Assembly (NCBI GenBank): GCA_965277535.1
Contig: OZ255825.1
Span: 1,550,001-1,614,000, forward strand
Reading direction: 5' to 3'
Length of the DNA stretch: 64,000 nucleotides
DNA from: Ilyomonas sp965277535
GTDB lineage: Bacteria; Bacteroidota; Bacteroidia; Chitinophagales; Chitinophagaceae
The position numbers were made by a program, and so were the translations under genes. Under the pieces are notes generated by a model. It had not been told where the DNA came from and made no database searches. It saw only the letters and a program-made list of their open reading frames with translations. This document shows positions 8,796 through 15,876 of the stretch, one piece after another (within the stretch, counting starts at the first letter, position 1; every line of letters begins with the position of its first letter).

Positions 8796-9686
8796 ATGAG
8801 TTTAGGTTACGCCTGTATCAACATGGGTTTGCAAGAAGAAGGAATTACATCATCGCGCGGCATGATAAAACGCACGTTTGGAGAAAAAGGAATTCAATAT
8901 GCCTCGCAGCTTGCGCTGCAAAATGTAACTGACCTGTTGAAGATTTTACAATGGAATGTTGAGCACAATGTCAAAGTATTTCGTGTAACATCGGAACTGT
9001 TTCCGTGGGCTTCAGAATACAAAATAGAATCGCTGCCCGATTTTACTGAAATCCGTGCTGTGCTTGAAGAAGCGGGCAAACAACTTGTACGCATCAGTTC
9101 GCATCCGGGCCCCTTTAATAAGCTTGCTGGTAGTGGTGCAACTTTACAAAATACAATCAAAGACCTGGAGATTCACGGGCAGGTATTTGATTTGATGGGC
9201 TTGCCAAAAACGCACCTACACAAAATCAACATTCATGTGGGTGGCGCGTATGGTGATAAAGAGGAAACCATCAAGCGATTTATTTTAAATTTTGATTTGT
9301 TATCGCAAAGCGTACAAAAAAGACTATCCGTTGAGAACGATGATAAACCAGGCTTGTACACCGTTGCCAATTTGGTTCCGATACATGAGCAAACCCGCAT
9401 TCCTATTGTGTTTGATTACTTTCATCACAAATTAAACCCAGGCCATCAAACAGAAGAAGAAGCCTTTTTAACGGCTTACAATACATGGGATGTAAAACCG
9501 GTTTTTCACTACTCCAGTTCGCGCAAAGAAACCGAAGATGCCACCTCTAAAAAAGAAGCGCACAGCGATTGGGTGCATGAAAAAATAAACACTTATGGCA
9601 AAGACATTGACATTGTTTTAGAAACCAAAATGAAAGAATTATCTCTGATGAAGTACCGCGAACAATATGGGATGGAAAGAAATTGA
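8796..9686 (+). CDS. uvsE: UV DNA damage endonuclease
   Basis: A 296-residue TIM-barrel nuclease of the UvsE/UVDE family, which nicks DNA 5' of pyrimidine dimers and starts alternative excision repair. Family blocks are LGYACINMGLQ, ISSHPGPFN, INIHVGGAYGDKE, RLSVENDD and PIVFDYFHH, supplying the metal-binding His, Glu and Asp residues. I start at ATG 8796 (MSLGYACINM); reading further upstream adds a hydrophobic stretch encoded partly by the repeat element and is not part of the family. Confidence 0.93.
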   Translation: MSLGYACINMGLQEEGITSSRGMIKRTFGEKGIQYASQLALQNVTDLLKILQWNVEHNVKVFRVTSELFPWASEYKIESLPDFTEIRAVLEEAGKQLVRISSHPGPFNKLAGSGATLQNTIKDLEIHGQVFDLMGLPKTHLHKINIHVGGAYGDKEETIKRFILNFDLLSQSVQKRLSVENDDKPGLYTVANLVPIHEQTRIPIVFDYFHHKLNPGHQTEEEAFLTAYNTWDVKPVFHYSSSRKETEDATSKKEAHSDWVHEKINTYGKDIDIVLETKMKELSLMKYREQYGMERN

Positions 9687-9697
9687 AAGCTTCTTTT

Positions 9698-9783
9698 GAA
9701 ACACATAGAATCATAGGAACAAAGGTTTCACATAGTTTTCTTCTATGTGTTTTACTTATGTTTCTATGATTCTATGTGTTTCC
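9698..9783. repeat. Long inverted repeat after uvsE
   Basis: An arm of about 23 bases at 9698-9720 (containing CACATAGAATCATAG) pairs with 9760-9783, with a smaller hairpin between them (CACATAG with CTATGTG). It could act as a terminator between the convergent uvsE and VOC genes, although it lacks a clean T tract; it also resembles the word repeats common in this genome. Confidence 0.6.
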
Positions 9784-9914
9784 AATTCTCTTTTCATACA
9801 ACCGCATTAAACATTCGTAGTCATTTGATGATAAAGGCTTCTTCAATTCATCAGATTTAAATTACGATGCTGAAACTTTTTCTGGTAGCGACTTCTGACA
9901 TCTCAAATCAAATA

Positions 9915-10394
9915 TCATTCGCCATCGTAAGCGGCTTGCAGCACATTCATGTCTAACTTCTTCATGGGCATCATTGCCTTCATTGCACGGTTGGTTCTTT
10001 CTGCATCGCCGCTTGAAAAGAAGCGGCCCATATTAGCTGGTACAATTTGCCACGACAATCCAAATTTATCGGTAAGCCAACCACATTGCACTTCCTGACC
10101 GCCTTCGGTCAACTTATTCCATAGCTCATCAATTTCTTCTTGCGTTTCGCAATTTACCATCAACGAAATGGCCGGTGTAAATTGATAGTGCGGGCCGCCA
10201 TTGAGTGCCATAAATTGTTGTCCTTCCAGTTCAAAACTCATTACCATTACACTGCCTTTCGGTCCCGGTCCGGCATCGCCGTAACGGCTGGTGCTCAAAA
10301 TTTTTGAATTGTTGAAAACAGAAGTATAAAAGTTTACCGCTTCTTCGGCATTGCTGTTAAACCATAAGAAGGTTACGATTTTTTGTTGGCTCAT
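9915..10394 (-). CDS. VOC family protein (PhnB-like glyoxalase fold)
   Basis: A 159-residue protein of the vicinal oxygen chelate superfamily. It resembles the PhnB/3-demethylubiquinone methyltransferase-like group: ITFLWF-type start (KIVTFLWFNSNAEEAVNFYTSVF), FMALNGGP and CGWLTDKFGLSWQIVP. Such proteins form paired beta-alpha-beta-beta-beta units, but their reactions are mostly unknown. I start at ATG 10394 (MSQQKIVTF) because upstream residues do not fit the family. It follows the rpsL-rpsG operon after a terminator and is probably independent. Confidence 0.85.
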   Translation of the reverse strand: MSQQKIVTFLWFNSNAEEAVNFYTSVFNNSKILSTSRYGDAGPGPKGSVMVMSFELEGQQFMALNGGPHYQFTPAISLMVNCETQEEIDELWNKLTEGGQEVQCGWLTDKFGLSWQIVPANMGRFFSSGDAERTNRAMKAMMPMKKLDMNVLQAAYDGE

Positions 10395-10504
10395 AATAAA
10401 ATGATTTGATAATGTTTGATGCAAACATAACATTATCAGCAAAAGAAGAAGATGTGCAACTCCGACAATGGAGCAGGTGTTTTGCGGCAAAGTAGCTTTT
10501 TACG

Positions 10505-10540
10505 CAAAAAAAAGCCCCGCAGTTACGAGGCTTTTAAAAA
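10505..10540 (-). terminator. Terminator after rpsL-rpsG
   Basis: AAAAGCCCCG and CGAGGCTTTT (one mismatch) form a hairpin with loop CAGTTA; on the minus strand it is followed by eight T residues. It closes the ribosomal protein operon. Confidence 0.85.
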
Positions 10541-10562
10541 TATCATCAAAAACAAACTTAAC

Positions 10563-11030
10563 TTATATTCTAAAATGCGAGAACGCTTTGTTAGCTTCTG
10601 CCATGCGGTGCGTATCTTCTTTCTTTTTAAAAGCAGCCCCTTCACCTTTACTTGCAGAAACGATTTCGTTAGCTAATTTATCAGCCATGGTTCTGCCGTT
10701 TCTTTCGCGGCTATAACGAATGAGCCATTTGATGCTTAACGAAACTTTCCTATCCTGACGCACTTCAGCTGGTATCTGAAACGTAGCACCACCAATACGG
10801 CGGCTGCGTACTTCAACAGCAGGTGTAACGTTTGATAAAGCACGCTTCCAAATTTCGTAACCATCTTCGTTGGTTGTTTTGGCAACTTTATCAATGGCAT
10901 CGTAAAAAATATTAATCGCGGTGCTTTTTTTACCATCCCACATCAGGTTGTTTACAAAGCGGGTTACGAGCTTATCGTGGTATTTTGAATCGGGTGCGAG
11001 CGGAATTTTTTTTGCTTGTGATTTTCTCAT
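10563..11030 (-). CDS. rpsG: 30S ribosomal protein S7
   Basis: A 155-residue S7, which nucleates assembly of the 3' domain of 16S rRNA and contacts tRNA near the E site. The start MRKSQAKKIPLAPDSKY, the GGATFQIPAEVR block and RTMADKLANEI are typical. It follows rpsL by about 30 bases on the same strand. fusA, which usually follows in the str operon, is absent; a terminator comes directly after rpsG. Confidence 0.98.
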   Translation of the reverse strand: MRKSQAKKIPLAPDSKYHDKLVTRFVNNLMWDGKKSTAINIFYDAIDKVAKTTNEDGYEIWKRALSNVTPAVEVRSRRIGGATFQIPAEVRQDRKVSLSIKWLIRYSRERNGRTMADKLANEIVSASKGEGAAFKKKEDTHRMAEANKAFSHFRI

Positions 11031-11059
11031 GGAGAGACTGTTATGATAACTTGAAAAAA

Positions 11060-11467
11060 TTATTTTTTACCTTTTGCCGGTGCTGCAGGTGCGCCAGCTT
11101 TGCCTTTTTTAGTACCATACTTCGAGCGGCTTTTCTTGCGATCTTTTACACCAGCCGTATCTAAGCTGCCGCGCACAATGTGATAACGTACACCTGGTAA
11201 GTCTTTCACACGACCACCGCGAATCAAAACGATTGAGTGCTCCTGCAGGTTATGACCTTCGCCCGGAATGTAAGCAATCACTTCAATTTTATTGGTCAGA
11301 CGAACTTTGGCAACTTTACGAAGCGCAGAATTCGGCTTTTTTGGAGTGGTGGTGTAAACCCTTGTACAAACGCCGCGACGCTGCGGGCAGGCATCCAATG
11401 CTCTGGATTTGCTTTTTGCCCGGATAATTTCGCGACCTTTTCTTACTAACTGCTGTATGGTTGGCAT
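11060..11467 (-). CDS. rpsL: 30S ribosomal protein S12
   Basis: A 135-residue S12 of the decoding centre. TTTPKKPNSALRK and GGRVKDLPGVRYH carry the lysines that are changed in streptomycin-resistant mutants, and both are wild type here. The C-terminus has a basic, Ala/Pro/Lys-rich tail (about 15 residues) beyond the conserved KKSRSKYG. First gene of a two-gene rpsL-rpsG operon. Confidence 0.98.
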   Translation of the reverse strand: MPTIQQLVRKGREIIRAKSKSRALDACPQRRGVCTRVYTTTPKKPNSALRKVAKVRLTNKIEVIAYIPGEGHNLQEHSIVLIRGGRVKDLPGVRYHIVRGSLDTAGVKDRKKSRSKYGTKKGKAGAPAAPAKGKK

Positions 11468-11670
11468 TCTATACCCATTAATTTTTAGGACGGCAAAGGT
11501 AAGCGGCTAAATATAAACTTCCAAGAATAAAAGTTTAATTTTTGTGAAGAGGAGATGGAACACGAATAACACGGACTGCTTGCACGGATATTCAGGATTG
11601 AATATTGAATAAGTAAGATCGAATATTATGGCAAAACCAAACTTCATCTCTATCCTATAAATCTTAAATA

Positions 11671-11692
11671 TCTCATTCATCCCAGTTCAGAC
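11671..11692 (+). repeat. Copy of a 21-22 base dispersed repeat
   Basis: ATCTCATTCATCCCAGTTCAG occurs here, again at about 15853-15873, and inverted at about 15714-15734 across the aroE stop codon. The 11467-11714 gap also holds a GCAAAACCAAA word (11631) and a CACGAATAACACGGA word repeat; I see no gene there. Confidence 0.7.
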
Positions 11693-11713
11693 AATCCTTA
11701 ACTCTGTGTTCTA

Positions 11714-12781
11714 TTAAATCGGCATTAGCCAGCCGTATTTATCTTCAGCTTTGCCTTCGCGGATGTCGTTCAATTGTTTTCTGAGCTCCGGTGCCACTTT
11801 CCATTTTGTTGTATCAAAGTACATCGAATCATCTTTATAACGCAATTCCTTAATATACGAAACGGTAGCGGCAGTACCGGTTCCAAAGGCTTCCAAATAT
11901 TTTCCTCCTTCGTAAGCAGCTGTGAGTTCGTCAATACTTATGTTGCGCTCTTCTACTTCGATACCCATATCATTTAAAACCTGGATTGCACTGTCGCGGG
12001 TAACGCCGGCTAAAATAGTTCCTTCATCAAGCGGTGGTGTGATGGCTATATTATCAATCACAAAAAATACATTCATTGTTCCTACTTCCTGTAGCCATTT
12101 GTGTTCAAAAGCATCTGTCCACAACACCTGGTCGTAGCCCAGCTCTTTTGCTTTATGTGCCGCTTGCAGGCTTGCGCCGTAGTTGCCTGCATTCTTTGCA
12201 AAACCAACGCCACCAGGCGCTGCACGTGTATAAGTTTCTTCTACCAATATTTTCATTGGCGCACTGTAGTAAAAACCGGTAGGGCTTAATAAAATAAGAA
12301 ATTTATAGCTGTTGGAGGGATGCACACCAATCACTTCATCGGTGGCAAACATTACCGGGCGGATGTATAAAGAATGATCCGGCTTCGCAGGAATCCAGTC
12401 CCTCTCCAGTTGTACCAATTGCCTTAATCCATCAATAAAAATTTCTTCCGGCACTTCAGGCATCTGCATTCTTTTTGCCGAAATATTGAAGCGTTTGAAA
12501 TTGTCGTACGGACGAAATATATAAGCACTGCCATCGGTATGTTTATAGGCTTTGATGCCTTCAAAAATGGCTTGTCCATAATGCAATGCCGCCATTGACG
12601 GATGAAACGAAATCGGCCCATATGGTTTAATTTCAGCATTGACCCATTCACCATCAAACCAATCGGCTTCCAGCATGTAATCGGTAAAATATTTACCAAA
12701 AACAAGGTTATTAAAATCGGTTGTCTTCAATTTGCTTTCTGAAACTTTTGTAATGGGGAACGTGTCGAATGCTGTTGTCAT
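11714..12781 (-). CDS. ilvE: Branched-chain amino acid aminotransferase
   Basis: A 355-residue class IV PLP aminotransferase that makes or degrades leucine, isoleucine and valine with 2-oxoglutarate. The family signature is clear: GQAIFEGIKAYK, GFAKNAGNYGAS with PLP Lys196, VLWTDAFEHKWLQEVGTMNVFF, and EAFGTGTAATV. It matches the longer BCAT branch (about 350 residues) rather than the short E. coli-like IlvE. It is divergent from the gene at 12838 with about 56 bases between. Confidence 0.95.
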   Translation of the reverse strand: MTTAFDTFPITKVSESKLKTTDFNNLVFGKYFTDYMLEADWFDGEWVNAEIKPYGPISFHPSMAALHYGQAIFEGIKAYKHTDGSAYIFRPYDNFKRFNISAKRMQMPEVPEEIFIDGLRQLVQLERDWIPAKPDHSLYIRPVMFATDEVIGVHPSNSYKFLILLSPTGFYYSAPMKILVEETYTRAAPGGVGFAKNAGNYGASLQAAHKAKELGYDQVLWTDAFEHKWLQEVGTMNVFFVIDNIAITPPLDEGTILAGVTRDSAIQVLNDMGIEVEERNISIDELTAAYEGGKYLEAFGTGTAATVSYIKELRYKDDSMYFDTTKWKVAPELRKQLNDIREGKAEDKYGWLMPI

Positions 12782-12837
12782 AGCTTACATTTGTTAGCAA
12801 AAATAAGAAACAAGGATTGTTTAAAATGTGATAGTTT

Positions 12838-13380
12838 ATGAAAATTCAGTTGCCTCCTTTTGTGCTGGCAGATTTGTATAAAGAATCGTTGGTGATAGTT
12901 GATGATGTGCTTACATCGCATGAAAATATTGACGAAACCAAACCACACCAAAGCATTGTTGAAACAGAGCCGCAACCGGCTTCATTTTTAGGGCAAAATG
13001 GAAAAGGAATTGCAGTGTTGGTAAACGACAAGCAGCACCGCTTTACTGATGTTGAAAGCTTGCAATTGCTTACCAATATGCTGGGCGCTTTGCACATGAC
13101 AATGGATGATATTGCATTGATAAATACCGATAAAACCAAAACCGATTACAAACAAATGCAGTCGGCGCTGCAAACCCGCATCTGTCTTATGTTTGATGTA
13201 TCTACACAAAGCATTGGGTTGCCGTTTCAAATGCCCGATTATAAAGTGCAAACGTTTGATAACTGCCGGTTTTTATGCAGTGCATCATTACAAAAAATGA
13301 GGGGCAGCGGCAAAGAAGCGAAGCTGGAAAAAACAAAGCTATGGATGTGTTTGAAAAGCTTATTTGAAAAAGATATTTGA
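12838..13380 (+). CDS. Unknown protein, possible DNA polymerase III psi-like fold
   Basis: A 180-residue soluble protein I do not recognise with certainty. The first 50 residues look variable and acidic. Residues 55-150 alternate strands and helices (GIAVLVND, DIALINTD, ICLMFDVS, CRFLCSASLQKM), and the C-terminus ends EKTKLWMCLKSLF. The pattern of a strand ending in a 'S-L' motif followed by a helix with Lys-x-x-LW recalls the psi subunit (HolD) and its uracil-glycosylase-like fold. That is a resemblance by eye only. It lies between ilvE and rdgB. Confidence 0.6.
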   Translation: MKIQLPPFVLADLYKESLVIVDDVLTSHENIDETKPHQSIVETEPQPASFLGQNGKGIAVLVNDKQHRFTDVESLQLLTNMLGALHMTMDDIALINTDKTKTDYKQMQSALQTRICLMFDVSTQSIGLPFQMPDYKVQTFDNCRFLCSASLQKMRGSGKEAKLEKTKLWMCLKSLFEKDI

Positions 13381-13388
13381 ACCACAAA

Positions 13389-13408
13389 CCTGCCTGCCGG
13401 TAGGCAGG
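13389..13408. repeat. Short palindromic repeat CCTGCCTGCCGGTAGGCAGG
   Basis: A 20-base near-palindrome of the same type as those at 8622 and 60693. It is embedded in a run of words of the 'cacaaaggacacgaag' kind that recur between genes here and read as short tandem-like phrases. Confidence 0.7.
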
Positions 13409-13454
13409 GACACAAAGGACACGAAGATTCACAAAGTAATTTTTCTTTGCTTTT

Positions 13455-14072
13455 ATGGCAAAAACAAATCAATCAAACCTGCAAGTTCATACGCTCATTT
13501 TCGCTACCAACAACCAGCATAAAGTTGATGAAATCAAACACATCATCGGCAATCAATATCACATCATCACATTACAGGATGCAGGCATTAACGTTGATAT
13601 TCCTGAACCATTTGATACCATTGAAGAGAATGCCATCGAAAAATCGAGAGTAATATATCAACTTACCCAACAAAATTGTTTTAGTGAAGATACCGGTCTT
13701 GAAGTGGAAGCCCTCAATGGCGAGCCTGGCGTGAAGAGCGCGCGCTATGCGGCTGAGGATAAAAATTTTGAGGCGAACATTGCGAAGCTCTTAAAAAACA
13801 TGCAAAACCAAACGTCGCGTGATGCGCAGTTCAGAACCGTTATTTGTTTGTTGTTGAACGATGAACAGCATTTGTTTGAAGGTTTTTGCAAAGGCATTAT
13901 TACGGAGCATCCAATGGGCGAAGGCGGCTTTGGTTATGATGCTGTTTTTCTTCCTGAAGGAAGCGATAAAACATTTGCTCAAATGACAATGGATGAAAAA
14001 AATAATTTTAGTCATCGCCGCAAAGCAACCGATAAGTTCACTCAATTTTTGAAAGAAATTAACTGGCAATAA
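13455..14072 (+). CDS. rdgB: XTP/dITP diphosphohydrolase (RdgB/HAM1)
   Basis: A 205-residue house-cleaning pyrophosphatase that hydrolyses ITP, dITP and XTP and keeps deaminated purines out of nucleic acids. LIFATNNQHKVDEI, SEDTGLEVEAL, GFGYDAVF and NFSHRRKA are the family motifs. The first dozen residues (MAKTNQSNLQVH) exceed the usual start; the codons for AKTN are themselves a GCAAAAACAAA word (13458), so the true start may have been moved by that repeat. A GCAAAACCAAA word also lies inside the gene (13802). Confidence 0.94.
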   Translation: MAKTNQSNLQVHTLIFATNNQHKVDEIKHIIGNQYHIITLQDAGINVDIPEPFDTIEENAIEKSRVIYQLTQQNCFSEDTGLEVEALNGEPGVKSARYAAEDKNFEANIAKLLKNMQNQTSRDAQFRTVICLLLNDEQHLFEGFCKGIITEHPMGEGGFGYDAVFLPEGSDKTFAQMTMDEKNNFSHRRKATDKFTQFLKEINWQ

Positions 14073-14167
14073 AAAAAGGGGCAAAACCAGAACATCAATC
14101 AACCGTCAACATTCTATTCTTACCGAATGTTCATCTAACAATTAACAATTGGCAATACATGCTTTCT

Positions 14168-14175
14168 TATTTTTG
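14168..14175 (+). promoter_or_regulatory. -7 promoter box for comA-aroE
   Basis: TATTTTTG fits TAnnTTTG and lies 21 bases before the comA ATG. A TTG at about 14149 could be the -33 element, with spacing slightly short. Confidence 0.55.
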
Positions 14176-14195
14176 CCGCCGCTAAACAACAACGA

Positions 14196-14975
14196 ATGAA
14201 TTTTCATCTGGCGCAAATTCCCGAACGCACGCAGCAGCCGCGCATCAATGGCATTACGATGGTTATGGATAAAGGTTTAAGCCTGAACGATGCCAAAAAT
14301 TTTTTAAGCATTGCGCATCCTTATGTTGATATTATTAAACTTGGCTTCGGAACTTCATTTGTAACACCCAATCTTCGTGAGAAGATTGACATGTATCAAT
14401 CGTATAACATTCCTGTTTATTTTGGAGGAACTTTGTTTGAAGCGTTTTTAATTCGCAATCAAATTGAAGAATACATTGCTGTTTGCAAAGATTATCAGAT
14501 CACGTATATGGAAGTAAGCGATGGCTCAATCACCATTCCTCATGCCGAAAAATGCGGTTATATTGAAAAGCTCACCAAACACGCAACCGTGCTTAGCGAA
14601 GTGGGCAGCAAAGACGCCACGCACATCATTCCTCCTTACAAATGGATTGAACAAATGAGAGCCGAGTTGGAGGCCGGTGCAACGTATGTAATTGCAGAAG
14701 CAAGAGAAGGCGGTACTGTAGGCATTTATCGTGGCAGCGGTGAAGTAAGAGAAGGTTTGGTGAACGAAATTCTAACCCAGATTCCGGGTGAAAAAATTAT
14801 ATGGGAAGCGCCGCAAAAAGAGCAGCAGCTTTACTTTTTAGAGTTGCTGGGCTGCAACGTAAATCTTGGCAATATTGCACCATCTGAAATGATTCCGTTA
14901 GAAACAATGCGCATCGGGCTTCGCGGCGATACGTTTCATTTGTATTTAGATGCCGAAACCAAACAAAGAATGTAA
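14196..14975 (+). CDS. comA: Phosphosulfolactate synthase (ComA family)
   Basis: A 259-residue TIM-barrel enzyme resembling ComA, which adds sulfite to phosphoenolpyruvate to give (R)-2-phospho-3-sulfolactate. Blocks seen are TMVMDKGLS, DIIKLGFGTS, VYFGGTLFE, YMEVSDGSITI, SEVGSKD, VIAEAREGG and IWEAPQKEQQ. In archaea the enzyme begins coenzyme M synthesis. Here, in a bacterium, sulfolactate or cysteate for sulfonolipids is a plausible end product (inference). It overlaps aroE by one base (TAATG), so both are translated together. Confidence 0.85.
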   Translation: MNFHLAQIPERTQQPRINGITMVMDKGLSLNDAKNFLSIAHPYVDIIKLGFGTSFVTPNLREKIDMYQSYNIPVYFGGTLFEAFLIRNQIEEYIAVCKDYQITYMEVSDGSITIPHAEKCGYIEKLTKHATVLSEVGSKDATHIIPPYKWIEQMRAELEAGATYVIAEAREGGTVGIYRGSGEVREGLVNEILTQIPGEKIIWEAPQKEQQLYFLELLGCNVNLGNIAPSEMIPLETMRIGLRGDTFHLYLDAETKQRM

Positions 14976-15727
14976 TGGTGCAAACGTTTGGTATTATCGG
15001 TTTTCCTCTGTCTCATTCATTTTCGCAGAAATATTTCACCCAAAAGTTTTTGGACGAATACATACAGGATGCTTTATTTGTAAACTTTCCGATTGCTTCC
15101 ATTGAAGAATTGCCGAAACTTCTAAAATCAGTGTCCAATTTAAAAGGACTTGCTGTTACCATTCCTTATAAAAAGCAGGTGTTGCCTTACTTGCAAGACC
15201 TTACAGATGAAGTAAAACAAATGGGTGCATGCAACTGCATAAAAGTGGACAAAAACAAACTTTACGGTTATAACACCGATGTGATTGGGTTTGAAAAATC
15301 ATTCGTTACGCACTTACAGCCGCATCATACACACGCATTGATTTTGGGCAGTGGCGGTGCATCGGCAGCCGTAGAATTTGTGTTGAAGAAATTGAACATA
15401 GCGTATCAAATTGTATCGCGAAGTGCAAGTTCTGATGGCATGATTCGGTATGAAGATTTGAACGAAGAAGTGATGAATGAATCTACTGTCGTGATCAATT
15501 GCACACCTTTGGGCACATTTCCAAATATCGATGAAGCGCCATCCATTCCCTACCATCTTTTAACAAACCAACATTATCTGTTTGATTTGGTGTACAATCC
15601 ACCACTGACAAAGTTTTTATCATTAGGCAAAGAAAGAGGTGCTGTTATTCAAAATGGATATGATATGTTAACCATTCAGGCAGAAGAAAACTGGAAAATA
15701 TGGAATGAAGTGTCTGAACTGGGATGA
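14975..15727 (+). CDS. aroE: Shikimate dehydrogenase
   Basis: A 250-residue NADP-dependent reductase of 3-dehydroshikimate in the chorismate pathway. N-terminal GFPLSHSFSQKYF and AVTIPYKKQVLPYL supply shikimate-binding residues and the catalytic Lys; ILGSGGASAAVEFVLKK is the nucleotide-binding loop; NCTPLG and NGYDMLTIQAEENW complete the family. Its stop overlaps an inverted copy of a 21-base dispersed repeat. Coupled to comA by a one-base overlap. Confidence 0.95.
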   Translation: MVQTFGIIGFPLSHSFSQKYFTQKFLDEYIQDALFVNFPIASIEELPKLLKSVSNLKGLAVTIPYKKQVLPYLQDLTDEVKQMGACNCIKVDKNKLYGYNTDVIGFEKSFVTHLQPHHTHALILGSGGASAAVEFVLKKLNIAYQIVSRSASSDGMIRYEDLNEEVMNESTVVINCTPLGTFPNIDEAPSIPYHLLTNQHYLFDLVYNPPLTKFLSLGKERGAVIQNGYDMLTIQAEENWKIWNEVSELG

Positions 15728-15778
15728 ATGAGATATTTGGGATAAGTGGGAGATGGATTACAAACAATTTAGCAAATA

Positions 15779-15813
15779 AAAAATTCCGAAGTTTTTACAA
15801 CTTCGGAATTTTT
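15779..15813. terminator. Bidirectional terminator between aroE and glnN
   Basis: AAAAATTCCGAAGTT and AACTTCGGAATTTTT form a 15-bp perfect stem around a five- to six-base loop with flanking A and T runs. The convergent genes both end here. An outer pair of 21-base inverted repeats (about 15714 and 15853) encloses it. Confidence 0.9.
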
Positions 15814-15876
15814 ATTTAAAATCAATTTATCAAAATCCTATTCATTCCAAACATCTCATTCATCCCAGTTCAGAAA

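Noticed and set aside
13202..13472. Minus-strand ORFs with VPAYRQAG-type peptides
   Set aside because: These are the translation of the CCTGCCTGCCGGTAGGCAGG repeat and lie opposite a better gene.
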